From the NCBI RefSeq assembly GCF_018642165.1, contig NZ_JAHHZM010000008.1, positions 1-64,000 of the forward strand: 64,000 nt of DNA, in the 5' to 3' direction. Below are positions 37,533 through 46,986 of this stretch, in pieces. How positions within the stretch are numbered: position 1 is the first letter of the stretch; each line of letters opens with the position of its first letter. The notes beneath the pieces are model-generated. The model had not been told where the DNA came from. It was given only the letters and a program-made list of their open reading frames with translations, and searched no databases. This stretch comes from Echinicola shivajiensis (GTDB lineage Bacteria > Bacteroidota > Bacteroidia > Cytophagales > Cyclobacteriaceae). A program made the position numbers and the translations under genes.

Positions 37533-38597
37533 TCAAAGGCCAAATCTATATGTTGCCATTAACATTAATTGCTGTTTGGTTTTCAAAAAGCTATACTCGG
37601 TTTTAAACTGCCATTTTTCATTATGCTGATAGTTAACACCTAGTAGCATACTGTATTCGTGTTCCAGCCTCTTATCAAATTTGTAATATACATTATCATC
37701 TGCTACTCCCCTTACCAGTTCATAAGCTGTCTGTTGAGCCAAGCGCTGGGCAAGGGTCAAATCATCCCAATACTCACCATTTCCATTAGGAACTTCATTA
37801 TTGGTATACTTCTCCCAATGATCATCCAATCGCTGTTTATCCTCTTCACTTATACCCAACGCTTCGTCAAACCCTATATTTCCAGAAGTTCGACTATCCA
37901 AATTTTGAAATTGAGCGCCTCCCCATACAGCAAAATACCTGTCCTCCTTTTGAGTTAAAATTCTTCTGATCAACCTTATTCCACTCACCTTGACCAAAAC
38001 GGGCCTATCCAAGTTTTTATTTGTTGTCCAAGACCAAGAATAATCCATACTTAGGACAACTGGCCCCAAGGGAGCCAAGCCCAGTAAACTCAAGCCATAA
38101 TATTGGCCCACAATATCAGTGGTGCTCTTAAAATAATCACTCCCAACAACACTAAAACTAATGGTCTGCTCTCCCCAAACCCTGCCATAATAGCCTCCAA
38201 CTGCAAAAAAAGGCAATAACCAAGCATCACCCCGAAAATTCAAGGTATTGATCCTGCCTTCGGATGGCCCAAAGTCAAGAATCCCTGTCAAATCCCTATA
38301 GGTCAAATCGGATTCAGGAGCATTGGGATCGGCTATGGTCATTTCAAAATTCTCCAATACAAGACCCTGCCTATTAAATATAGTACCAACATTCAGTCCA
38401 AAAGGCAATGGCAGTTTATAGCCTCTCTCATAAGCCTTATCTCCTAAAAAGGGCAATATATAGGGGTATTTCTTCTCGAGTTCTACGCTGTCCTTCTCTT
38501 GGGCTATGACTTGTGTAGGCTTAAGGGCCATACTAAACAATATTAAAATTAAGAAAACAGAAAAAAACCTAGCAAAATAAGAAGCAGCCATATCCAT
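37533..38597 (-). CDS. Predicted outer-membrane protein of unknown function
   Basis: The 354-aa protein has a signal peptide (hydrophobic 9-30, AQ cleavage near 33) and a barrel-like sequence rich in aromatic strands, ending in LMLMATYRFGL. The stretch LEKKYPYILPFLGDKAYERGYKLPLPFGLNVGTIFNRQ after the signal is distinctive and seems conserved in Bacteroidota proteins of unknown role. No enzymatic motif is visible. A second in-frame ATG at 38591 is an equally good start. It converges on the M20 gene with 47 bp between and no clear terminator. Confidence 0.65.
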   Translation of the reverse strand: MDMAASYFARFFSVFLILILFSMALKPTQVIAQEKDSVELEKKYPYILPFLGDKAYERGYKLPLPFGLNVGTIFNRQGLVLENFEMTIADPNAPESDLTYRDLTGILDFGPSEGRINTLNFRGDAWLLPFFAVGGYYGRVWGEQTISFSVVGSDYFKSTTDIVGQYYGLSLLGLAPLGPVVLSMDYSWSWTTNKNLDRPVLVKVSGIRLIRRILTQKEDRYFAVWGGAQFQNLDSRTSGNIGFDEALGISEEDKQRLDDHWEKYTNNEVPNGNGEYWDDLTLAQRLAQQTAYELVRGVADDNVYYKFDKRLEHEYSMLLGVNYQHNEKWQFKTEYSFLKTKQQLMLMATYRFGL

Positions 38598-38960
38598 CTT
38601 AAATCAATTTTAACTAAGCATAAAATAATACAATTATCGTTAACAAACTACCGTAAAGTATAAATAAGACTTTACACACCCAATTATGGACAGGATTTTT
38701 TTACAGATACTTTTTTTGAACTGACCGTTAAATCCCCCGCTTATCAGGGATATATTTTGTTTAAAATCACTGCAGAAAGCTGACTGTTGTTATGGTTTTA
38801 AATTTTAAAAGACAGTAAATTAAAGAAACCATAAATTGCTTTCAAATAATCAACTTAAAAGTAGATGTACTTCTATTGACCCCATAATCAATAGAGCAAA
38901 CAGGATCTAGGTACAATCCCAAGAACATGGTTTATAACTTTTTATTATATCATTAGAAAT
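38598..38960. other. 363-bp divergent intergenic region
   Basis: AT-rich, no coding potential seen. A 7-bp inverted repeat GTAAAGT (38653-38659) / ACTTTAC (38669-38675) with 9 bp between lies about 60 bp before the outer-membrane gene and could be an operator. No good -7 element was found for either divergent gene. Confidence 0.35.
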
Positions 38961-40061
38961 ATGAGATGGGTTTTTATGATCATATTAGCGCTCCATGGGA
39001 CCATCCATTTGCTTGGGTTTATGAAGGCATTTGGGCTGGCCAATCCATCAGGACTGAGCCAAAAAATCTCCAAACCTTTTGGTATAATTTGGCTCGTGGC
39101 TTTTGTACTTTTCTCAAGCACGTTGTTCTTATTTTTAAACAAAAAAGAATCCTGGTGGCTAATGGGTATAATCTCGATTATCCTATCACAGTTTTTGATT
39201 TTTATCTTCTGGAAAGACGCCCAATATGGTTCCATCCTCAACTTGATAATTCTTATCCTTTGTCTTCTATCCTATTTAGAGTTCAATTTTCGACAAATGG
39301 TAAAAAAGGAAGTCAGTCAAATGAGCTCGGTTTTCAACACTTCTGAAGAGGAAATAATAACAGAGCAAATGATCCAAGACTTACCTGAACCTGTTCAAAA
39401 GTGGCTAAGCAAGTCTGGCATCATTGGTCAGCCCATGCCAAAAGACGTGTATTTAGAACAGGAAGCACAGTTACTATTAAAACCTGGTCAAAAAAACTGG
39501 ATACCTGCGAAAGCGCAACAATATTATACCATCAATCCCCCAACATTCATTTGGTCAGTAAACATGAAAATAAATAAAATAATCCCCCTTAGAGGCAGGG
39601 ACAAATTTGAAAAAGGCAAGGGAGAAATGAGCATAAAACTATTTTCATTTCTTCCATTAGTACAGGAAAAAGGAGGGGAAAAGTTAAATCAAGCGAGTAT
39701 GCAAAGATTTTTAGCGGAATTAGTTTGGTTCCCATCTGCCGCAATACAGCCCTATATTTCCTGGGAGGCAATTGACCAAAATACCGCTAAAGCCAACATG
39801 AGTTTTAATAACACAAAGGGAAGTGGAATTTTCCATTTTGACGAAGAGGGAAACTTTAAAAAATTCACCTGTCTGCGCTTTAAGGAAAATGATGATGGAG
39901 CTCCAACTGAATGGACGGTAATTGCTACCCAAACGGGAATAATTAACGGAATAAAAATCCCCACAGCCTGTGAGGTTAACTGGAGTCTACCAAATGGCGA
40001 TTGGAACTGGTATAAAATAAAGATCAATAATTTGGCATACAATCAATTACCAAGCCCCTAA
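38961..40061 (+). CDS. DUF6544-type membrane protein
   Basis: The 366-aa protein has four predicted N-terminal helices (about 3-22, 38-58, 66-84, 90-108) followed by a soluble C-terminal domain with QKWLSKSGIIGQP, PTFIWSVNMKINKIIPLRGRDKFEKGKGEM and ending with a Trp-rich strand GDWNWYKIKINNLAYN. This arrangement corresponds to the DUF6544/DUF6920 family, which has no known function. It stands alone and ends in a stem-loop 40061-40113. I give only the family-level call. Confidence 0.7.
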   Translation: MRWVFMIILALHGTIHLLGFMKAFGLANPSGLSQKISKPFGIIWLVAFVLFSSTLFLFLNKKESWWLMGIISIILSQFLIFIFWKDAQYGSILNLIILILCLLSYLEFNFRQMVKKEVSQMSSVFNTSEEEIITEQMIQDLPEPVQKWLSKSGIIGQPMPKDVYLEQEAQLLLKPGQKNWIPAKAQQYYTINPPTFIWSVNMKINKIIPLRGRDKFEKGKGEMSIKLFSFLPLVQEKGGEKLNQASMQRFLAELVWFPSAAIQPYISWEAIDQNTAKANMSFNNTKGSGIFHFDEEGNFKKFTCLRFKENDDGAPTEWTVIATQTGIINGIKIPTACEVNWSLPNGDWNWYKIKINNLAYNQLPSP

Positions 40062-40113
40062 AGCAAGCCCAGATAAAGTGTTTCATTTTGGCATCCTATA
40101 TTTGGGCTTGCTT
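40061..40113 (+). terminator. Stem-loop after the DUF6544 gene
   Basis: Arms AAGCAAGCCCA (40061-40071) and TGGGCTTGCTT (40103-40113) form an 11-bp stem with a 31-nt loop, followed by TTA. The stem starts at the last base of the stop codon. Confidence 0.6.
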
Positions 40114-40190
40114 TTAGGCTTCACTTATTCCACCACCTTCAAATAGCATCAAAGCTCCTTTTGTAAATCACTTTATGACCTCTTAAAAAA

Positions 40191-41801
40191 TTATAAAACA
40201 CCCTTTATTTTAAATACCGCAGCAAAATTATTTGGCCTTTCTGATGGAACAGAAAGAACAAGCTTTTCTGCCATTTGATTAAAACCAATCTGATCATTGC
40301 TTCCAATCATTTCGACAGAAGTAATCTTACCTACTTTTTGCTTAGAATTCCTACCCAATGATGAAAGCTCGATATCTCCTGCCTTGGGGTTTAGCACAAT
40401 TACATACAAAACATCCCCTTTGGTCACAAATCTCACTTCATCATGACCATATTCAGGGCTCTCAATAGTTCTTTCATTAAAATGCCCAGACTTCTGCTGT
40501 TCTTTCAAGGCCTGAATATCCGTTTCGGTTACTCCAGAGTCATCTGATCTAAGGTATGAATCCAAATTATCTCCATAGATCACCCAAGGCTTTGTCGCAT
40601 AGATAGCTTCACTGTTAAGGTTAACCCAAGCTCCAATATCATCAAGCATCACCTTTTGTTCTGCAGGAATTGTCCCATCCCCTTTGAGCTCAACGTTCAA
40701 CAATAGATTCCCATTTTTACTCATATAATCTGCCAAAAGCTCAATAATGGTTCGGGCATTCTGCTTGTATGCTAAATTTTCAGGATCCTCCTTGTAGAAC
40801 CAGGTACGCAATGTAGTAATTCCTTGCCATGGATAAGGCAATATTTCATCGGCTCCTCCACGCTCAATATCCTTCACCAAAAGAGGCTCTTCACTGATTT
40901 TTCCAGCAATCACTGCATCAACCTCCCCATTTTTTTCCAATTTGTGATTGAAAAATGCTTCGCAGACCTGCTTTCCATATTCATCGTAGGGAAAGCCATA
41001 ACCATCAAACCAAAGCATATCAATATCATATTTGGTCACTAGTTCTGTATGCCTCAAAGCCCAATTTCTTTTCACCTCTTCGATATATTCAGGTGTTCTT
41101 TTTTCAGGTGGCAATCCATACAAATCTGCAGGATTTAATCCTTCCCACCATTTTCCTTCTCCATCTTCAACGGTCATATAACCATCATAAGGAACATCTT
41201 TATAGACTCCTGAAGTATCCGCTCCAAAAGCAGGAAGCCACCATGAAAGAAACCTGTCATCATGGGAGCTAACACCATAGGGCATATCATATTTGGCACA
41301 GGAAAGTTCAAACTCTTTAATAATGTCCCTTTTTGGCCCCATATTTACTGAATTCCATGGATGGTAAGTGGAATTAAAGTTATCAAAATGGTCATGGTGG
41401 TTCGCCAAAGCGACAAAATATTTTGCACCAAGTTGTTTAAAATATTTTACTAAGGCATCAGTATCCAAATTCTCTGCCTTCCATTCATTTAATACATCCT
41501 TATAACCAATTATTGAAGGATGACCATATGTTTTGTTATGGTATGCATAGGCGTTTTTCCCCCATTTTTGACGCCCAACATCCTGTTGGTACATATGACG
41601 AGCATACCAGCCGCCGCCCTGCATGGGTTCTGTCTGAGCTCCCCAATGGACCCAAATACCAAAGCGGGCTTCAGTGTACCAAGCTGGAAACTGATATTCC
41701 TCTCTCATGTCCTCCCAAGAAACCTTCGCCTCTTGAGAAAAAGCTGGCCCACCAATAAAAGCTGCTAAGAGTAAAATCAATATTAATTTTATCCTTTTCA
41801 T
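40191..41801 (-). CDS. Secreted GH29 alpha-L-fucosidase
   Basis: The 536-aa protein has a signal peptide (FSQ cleavage near 23) and the GH29 TIM barrel: WYTEARFGIWVHWGAQ at the start, FVALANHHDHFDNFNS with the conserved His pair, and the nucleophile Asp266 in MLWFDGYG. The C-terminal beta domain (about 400-536) follows. It removes alpha-linked L-fucose from glycans outside the cytoplasm. No sulfatase or SusCD pair is near, so it is a single-gene unit with its own promoter. The acid/base residue of GH29 varies and cannot be assigned from sequence alone. Confidence 0.92.
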   Translation of the reverse strand: MKRIKLILILLLAAFIGGPAFSQEAKVSWEDMREEYQFPAWYTEARFGIWVHWGAQTEPMQGGGWYARHMYQQDVGRQKWGKNAYAYHNKTYGHPSIIGYKDVLNEWKAENLDTDALVKYFKQLGAKYFVALANHHDHFDNFNSTYHPWNSVNMGPKRDIIKEFELSCAKYDMPYGVSSHDDRFLSWWLPAFGADTSGVYKDVPYDGYMTVEDGEGKWWEGLNPADLYGLPPEKRTPEYIEEVKRNWALRHTELVTKYDIDMLWFDGYGFPYDEYGKQVCEAFFNHKLEKNGEVDAVIAGKISEEPLLVKDIERGGADEILPYPWQGITTLRTWFYKEDPENLAYKQNARTIIELLADYMSKNGNLLLNVELKGDGTIPAEQKVMLDDIGAWVNLNSEAIYATKPWVIYGDNLDSYLRSDDSGVTETDIQALKEQQKSGHFNERTIESPEYGHDEVRFVTKGDVLYVIVLNPKAGDIELSSLGRNSKQKVGKITSVEMIGSNDQIGFNQMAEKLVLSVPSERPNNFAAVFKIKGVL

Positions 41802-41953
41802 TTCCGGTAATTTATTAATTATAATTTCTTGCTAAAATTGAAGAATATTTCTTTTAACCATTAAAGATTCTTAAGATGCTCAGGAGTACACCTAATTAGC
41901 AAGGGACTCCCTTGAGTTAGGCATTCCCCAAAATCTTCTTGGTATCAATCTGA

Positions 41954-41985
41954 CAAAACTAATTGAATTAGGCCGTTTGGACAAA
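41954..41985 (-). promoter_or_regulatory. Promoter of the GH29 fucosidase gene
   Basis: On the minus strand TAGTTTTG (plus CAAAACTA, 41954-41961) fits the -7 consensus and TTTG (plus CAAA, 41982-41985) is placed 20 bp upstream. This gives a leader of about 145 nt. Confidence 0.6.
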
Positions 41986-42076
41986 TTCAATAACTGCAAA
42001 CACACCAAAATGCGGAACCAGTATAACTAAAGGCCCAGAATATTCAGAAGAAGTTCAAAATTATTATCTTTTCTTA

Positions 42077-43705
42077 TCAGGAATGCTTCTCAATCCTAAG
42101 TGATTTGGGTGGGTCGTACTTTCCCGTCATTCGTGAAACAAGTATAATGGTCACCAAGCCTGCCAACATAGCCACCGTACGGTATGGAAACAACACCATT
42201 CCATCCTTAATCATCGGATAGTCGATTATTATTGGAATCCCCAGTGTTGGGTCACCACCTCCCATTCGAAGAATAAATGCTACGATAAAACCTGTCAATG
42301 ATCCTATTGCATTGGCCTTTTTATAGTACAAAGCGGTCAGTAATTGAGGGAAGAGGAGGGTATACACCAGGTCACTACACAAGAACCAAAGAGCATAAAC
42401 ACTTTGTATTTTCAAGGCTAACAAGGTTGCTGTTATCCCAATAATCCAAATACTGCGTTTGATCACTTTCATGAGATCCTTATTACTAATTTTCGGATTT
42501 ACCAAGGGCCTGAAAATATTCCAGCTGGCCATAGATGAAGCCGAAAGTATCGATGAATCAACCGAAGACATCACTGCTGCGGCAATGGCTCCTAAGCCCA
42601 CAGTAGCCAACATTCCTGGAGTAAGATAGCGAACTACATATGGTAAAATCAAAGAAGCATCCTCTGGAGGTCCCTGGGCACCCAAAGCCTCCCAAGATGG
42701 AACAGCCACTCCGATGATGCCGATTATAATAGCAGGAATAGCCGACAACATACAGACAAAGCCGGCAATTACTGATAGCCTAACAGCTGTTTTGGTGTTT
42801 TTTGATGAAAGAACACGCTGAAAGTACACCTGCCAAGGAATCCCTCCAAAAACCAACAGCAGCATATTGTCCCACCAGTTAAGGTAGTAGTCACCCAGAT
42901 TTTCTTTTGAAGGAATAAAAGTGGCCAGGTTCCCCATCTTCTCGCGATAAACTCCCCAAGCATAGTCCCATCCACCTACTTCCTTCAGTCCAAAAGGAAC
43001 AATAATCACCAGGCCTACAAGCAAAAAGACCAATTGTACCACGTCCGTCAACGCAACAGCCCATAAGCCCCCGATTGCAGTATATGCTATTGCAATAAAG
43101 GCGGAAAGAATAATAGCCGTCTGTATGTCAAGCCCCAAAATAGTGGCAAAAGTAGCTCCCAATGCAGTCAAAATAGCTGCGGTCCAAAAGACCTCTCCCA
43201 ATAATGCTGGTAAGAAAAGTACTGCCGACATCCGTGTTCCAAAACGCTGAGCCAAAGGATCTATCATGGTTTGAAATTCAAAATGTCGCATTCTGCGCGC
43301 AAAGAACAATCCCCCAATGATAAGACTAAGGCTATATCCCCAAGGAGCCTGCACCCAAATCAAACCAAAGGAAGCATCATAAGTACTTTCTGCTGCCCCA
43401 TTGATATATCCACCACCTACCCAAGTAGCACTCATCGTAAAGATCGCTACCCACAGCGGAATCTTACGGCCTGCCAACATTACATCAGTAACTGAATTCT
43501 CCTTTTTTAAATTAGCCGCATAAGTGCCCATAAAAAAAATGAGCCCATAAAACAGCACCATGGAAATATATCCTGGCCAATAAATATTGCTATCCTGGTA
43601 ATAATGTAGAAATAGCCCCGCCAAACTTAGCGAAACAATCAAAATCAGTGTTGGAAGCAGATTTTTTATCAATTGAGCAATCATTACTTGCTGATTTCTT
43701 TGCAT
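42077..43705 (-). CDS. Sodium:solute symporter closely resembling high-affinity choline transporters
   Basis: The 542-aa protein has about 13 membrane segments of the SSS (SLC5) family. Several segments closely match my recollection of animal CHT1 (SLC5A7): FTMSATWVGGGYINGAAES, GGIPWQVYFQRVLSS and AVMSSVDSSILSASSMASWN. Loop lengths also agree along the chain. The adjacent betA and betB make Na+-driven choline uptake the likely job; betaine or a related amine is possible. A second ATG at 43684 is an alternative start. It lies downstream of betA on the same strand, separated by a terminator-like hairpin. Recognition of CHT-like motifs is by eye; no alignment was run. Confidence 0.85.
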   Translation of the reverse strand: MQRNQQVMIAQLIKNLLPTLILIVSLSLAGLFLHYYQDSNIYWPGYISMVLFYGLIFFMGTYAANLKKENSVTDVMLAGRKIPLWVAIFTMSATWVGGGYINGAAESTYDASFGLIWVQAPWGYSLSLIIGGLFFARRMRHFEFQTMIDPLAQRFGTRMSAVLFLPALLGEVFWTAAILTALGATFATILGLDIQTAIILSAFIAIAYTAIGGLWAVALTDVVQLVFLLVGLVIIVPFGLKEVGGWDYAWGVYREKMGNLATFIPSKENLGDYYLNWWDNMLLLVFGGIPWQVYFQRVLSSKNTKTAVRLSVIAGFVCMLSAIPAIIIGIIGVAVPSWEALGAQGPPEDASLILPYVVRYLTPGMLATVGLGAIAAAVMSSVDSSILSASSMASWNIFRPLVNPKISNKDLMKVIKRSIWIIGITATLLALKIQSVYALWFLCSDLVYTLLFPQLLTALYYKKANAIGSLTGFIVAFILRMGGGDPTLGIPIIIDYPMIKDGMVLFPYRTVAMLAGLVTIILVSRMTGKYDPPKSLRIEKHS

Positions 43706-43850
43706 AAGACAATAATTTGCGAACCACCTACCTTGTGGTGACGAAACATTAAAATTGGGACAGTCCTTTTTAATGGAGTTGGCTTCTGGGGAATTCCGTT
43801 ATAGAGGGGAATAGCTGAACAATGTCAACTATTGAACTTTAAAAACAATC

Positions 43851-43879
43851 ATACCAGATCCTTATTTGGGATCCGGTAT
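43851..43879 (-). terminator. Hairpin after betA
   Basis: Arms ATACCAGATCC (43851-43861) and GGATCCGGTAT (43869-43879) pair with one mismatch, followed on the minus strand by GATTGTTTTTAA. It would end or reduce transcription before the symporter gene. Confidence 0.65.
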
Positions 43880-43889
43880 GACAAGCTTA

Positions 43890-45503
43890 TCAAACATCTT
43901 CAGGGTCAAGCGGGCTATTTCCCAAAATCATATCTGCTGCTTTTTCTGCAATCATCAATGTAGGGGCATATATATTCCCATTGGTGATAAATGGCATCAC
44001 TGAGGCGTCAACAACCCTCAGGTTCTCTACCCCATGAACTCTTAATTCGCTGTCCACTACAGCCATTTCATCATAGCCCATTTTACAAGTACAACTTGGG
44101 TGATAGGCACTTTCGCCCTCACGAGCTACCCAGTCAAGAATCTCTTCATCTGTTTGCACATCCTTGCCCGGAGACAATTCTTCGCCCCTGATATCCTCCA
44201 TAGCTTTGGTTTCAATGAGTTCCCGGGTTTTGTGAATTGCCGCCACCCAATTCCTTCTTTCATCCTCAGTAGAAAGATAGTTAAAAAAGATACTTGGATG
44301 CTCATAAGGGTCAGCAGATTTTATTTTCACGTGACCTCGAACATCGGAATTCATCGGCCCCACATGTAACTGGAACCCATGCCCTTTCACTGGAGTACTT
44401 CCGTCATAACGGATCGCCAGGGGTAAGAAATGATATTGTAGGTTCGGATATTCTTTATCATCATGGCTCTTGATAAATCCTCCGGCCTCAAAATGATTAG
44501 TAGCACCTGCTCCTTTCCGGCGGAAAAGCCAGTTAAAACCAATCAATGGCGCACGCCAAGGACTAAGCGAAGGATATTCACTGATCGGCTTTTTACATTT
44601 CCACTGAATGTAAACCTCCAAATGGTCTTGCAAATTCTCCCCGACACCTGGCAAATGATGAACAGGTTCTATGCCTAGCTGCCTTAATTCATCAGCATTA
44701 CCTATTCCTGAAAGCTGTAGCAATGTGGGCGAATTAATAGCTCCGCCGCAACTGATAATCTCATTACCGAATACTTGCTGCACCTCACCTTTATGCTTGA
44801 ACTCAACACCTATGGCCTTTTTTCCTTTGAACAAAATACGATGGGCCATAGCTTGTGTAAGTACGGTCAAATTCTGCCTATCCTTTATAGGCTTAAGATA
44901 TGCTCGAGAGGTGCTCATTCTGCGAGAACGATAGATGGATTGATCAAACTTACCAAAACCTTCTTGATGCGCACCATTTACGTCATCGGTGAGTGGATAT
45001 CCAGCCTCCTTAACTGATTCAAAAAAAGCTTTAAATAAAGGATTTTTATTCTCAGGTGTAGTTAGCTTCAGAGGCCCTTTGTTACCATGGTATTTATCAG
45101 GACCGATCAACCGGTGCTCCAATCTTTTAAAATAGGGCAAACAGTGGGCGTAATCCCAATCTTCCAAGCCTTTTTCCTTGGACCACTTTTCAAAATCCAA
45201 CTTGTTTCCTCGGATCCAAATCATCCCATTGATGCTACTGGATCCTCCTAGCAATTTCCCGCGAGGCTGGGCAATTCGTCTATTCTTCATATGGGGTTCC
45301 TCATCTGAAGAGTAAGCCCAGTTATAAAAAGTCCCAGTCAACAAATAGCTCAATGCCGCTGGCATGTGAATTCTAAAATCTAATTTATAATCTGGGCGTC
45401 CAGCTTCAAGCACTAAAACCTGATTGTTTGGATCAGCACTCAGACGGTTGGCCAATACCAGGCCAGCACTTCCTCCCCCCACAATAACGTAATCATACTG
45501 CAT
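43890..45503 (-). CDS. betA: Choline dehydrogenase (GMC oxidoreductase)
   Basis: About 537 aa. The FAD motif DYVIVGGGSAGLVLANRLS starts at residue 4, the GMC signature GGSSSINGMIWIRGN follows, and the C-terminal active-site region has His468 in AYHPSCTCKMGYDEM. The sequence reads like BetA along its whole length, including PAALSYLLTGTFYNWAY and GVGENLQDHLE. The start ATG at 45503 (MQYDYVIVGGG) matches the E. coli BetA start; an ATG at 45536 would overlap betB. It oxidises choline to betaine aldehyde (and possibly on to glycine betaine) at the inner membrane. It follows betB after 13 bp, so the two form an operon. Confidence 0.94.
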   Translation of the reverse strand: MQYDYVIVGGGSAGLVLANRLSADPNNQVLVLEAGRPDYKLDFRIHMPAALSYLLTGTFYNWAYSSDEEPHMKNRRIAQPRGKLLGGSSSINGMIWIRGNKLDFEKWSKEKGLEDWDYAHCLPYFKRLEHRLIGPDKYHGNKGPLKLTTPENKNPLFKAFFESVKEAGYPLTDDVNGAHQEGFGKFDQSIYRSRRMSTSRAYLKPIKDRQNLTVLTQAMAHRILFKGKKAIGVEFKHKGEVQQVFGNEIISCGGAINSPTLLQLSGIGNADELRQLGIEPVHHLPGVGENLQDHLEVYIQWKCKKPISEYPSLSPWRAPLIGFNWLFRRKGAGATNHFEAGGFIKSHDDKEYPNLQYHFLPLAIRYDGSTPVKGHGFQLHVGPMNSDVRGHVKIKSADPYEHPSIFFNYLSTEDERRNWVAAIHKTRELIETKAMEDIRGEELSPGKDVQTDEEILDWVAREGESAYHPSCTCKMGYDEMAVVDSELRVHGVENLRVVDASVMPFITNGNIYAPTLMIAEKAADMILGNSPLDPEDV

Positions 45504-45516
45504 TTCTCTTCTTTCT

Positions 45517-46986
45517 TTATCGGTAAGGTGAATCAATTTTGTCCATTTCTACATACACTGTCTTAAGTTGAGTATAAGCTTCTATAGTTGCCAATCCGTT
45601 TTCTTTTCCAAACCCAGACTGTTTGTAAGGTCCAAATGGAATTTCCACTGGAGTGATATTGTAATTATTTATCCAACACATCCCTGCTTCCAAATGATCA
45701 ACCATGCGGTGGGCTCTTTGTAGGTCCCTGGTGAAAATTCCTGCTGCCAAACCATAAATGGTATCATTCGCTTTTCGAATCACCTCCTCCTCTGTTTTAA
45801 ACGGCAATACGGTCATTACTGGACCGAAAATCTCCTCTTTCGCAATTATGGCCTCCTCATTTTCAGTATAGAAAATAGTCGGCTCAATAAAATACCCCTG
45901 GTTCAACTGAACATTATGATGATTTTGGAACCTATTTCCTCCATACATCAGGTTTGCTTCTTTTTTGCCTTGATCAATATATCCCAGCACCTTTTCCATA
46001 TGTTCCTGACTGATCAATGCTCCTATATGAGTTCTCATGTCCATAGGATCCCCGGTGATCAATTTCTTGGTCTTTTCAATCAATTTTTCCAAAAACACTT
46101 CCTTAACGGATTCCTCCACATATACTCGAGTGCCATTGGAACAAATTTCCCCTTGGGTATAAAAATTGGCAATCATTGCACCCTGTACTGCTTCATCAAG
46201 ATCAGCATCTTCGCAAATGATCAATGGTGATTTTCCCCCAAGTTCCAAAGTCACATGCTTTAATGTTTCCGCTGCTGCAGCCATTACTTTTTTACCTGTA
46301 CCTACTTCACCTGTAAGGGATACTTTTTTAATAGCCGGATGCGCAGTGAGCATCTTTCCTACCTCTGCATCTCCCTGCACTATATTGAAAACCCCATCTG
46401 GAAGTCCTGCTTCCTTATATACCTCCGCCAAAAAAACCGCCGAAAGGGGTGTAAGTTCAGCAGGCTTAAAAATCATGGCATTTCCACAAGCTAAAGCCGG
46501 CCCTGATTTCCAACAGGCAATCTGAATAGGGTAATTCCATGCACCAATTCCTGCAACTACTCCCAGTGGTTCACGACGCGTATATGCAAAGGATCCACCC
46601 AGATCATGGTAATCCCCTTTGATTGTTGGTGCCAATCCAGCATAGTATTCAATAGCATCAGCCCCCGAAATTATATCTACTGAAATAGCTTCTGAAAGGG
46701 GTTTGCCCGTATCCATCACCTCTATCTTCGCCAATTCTTCATTGCGTTCACGAAGTATATCTGCCGCTTTCTTCAAAACACGGCCCCTCTCCGTCCCTGT
46801 CATTTTTGACCATACCTCGAAACCTCTTTGCGCAGAGATTACGGCCTTTTCTACATCAGCAGCAGAGGCTTGTCCAACTTCTGAAATTAACTGAGCATTA
46901 GAAGGATTAATATTGGCTAAATACTTTTCGGACGTAGAGTGCTGACGCTCTCCATTATAAAAGAGCTGCCTTGAATCTATATTCAT
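45517..46986 (-). CDS. betB: Betaine aldehyde dehydrogenase
   Basis: The 489-aa NAD(P)-dependent aldehyde dehydrogenase has catalytic Cys282 in GEICSNGTRVY, the Glu in LELGGKSPLII and the cofactor motif SLTGEVGTGKKV. GEICSNGTR is typical of BetB-type betaine aldehyde dehydrogenases. It makes the osmoprotectant glycine betaine from betaine aldehyde in the cytoplasm. As first gene of betBA it follows a long regulatory region with a BetI-like palindrome. Length is normal. Confidence 0.94.
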   Translation of the reverse strand: MNIDSRQLFYNGERQHSTSEKYLANINPSNAQLISEVGQASAADVEKAVISAQRGFEVWSKMTGTERGRVLKKAADILRERNEELAKIEVMDTGKPLSEAISVDIISGADAIEYYAGLAPTIKGDYHDLGGSFAYTRREPLGVVAGIGAWNYPIQIACWKSGPALACGNAMIFKPAELTPLSAVFLAEVYKEAGLPDGVFNIVQGDAEVGKMLTAHPAIKKVSLTGEVGTGKKVMAAAAETLKHVTLELGGKSPLIICEDADLDEAVQGAMIANFYTQGEICSNGTRVYVEESVKEVFLEKLIEKTKKLITGDPMDMRTHIGALISQEHMEKVLGYIDQGKKEANLMYGGNRFQNHHNVQLNQGYFIEPTIFYTENEEAIIAKEEIFGPVMTVLPFKTEEEVIRKANDTIYGLAAGIFTRDLQRAHRMVDHLEAGMCWINNYNITPVEIPFGPYKQSGFGKENGLATIEAYTQLKTVYVEMDKIDSPYR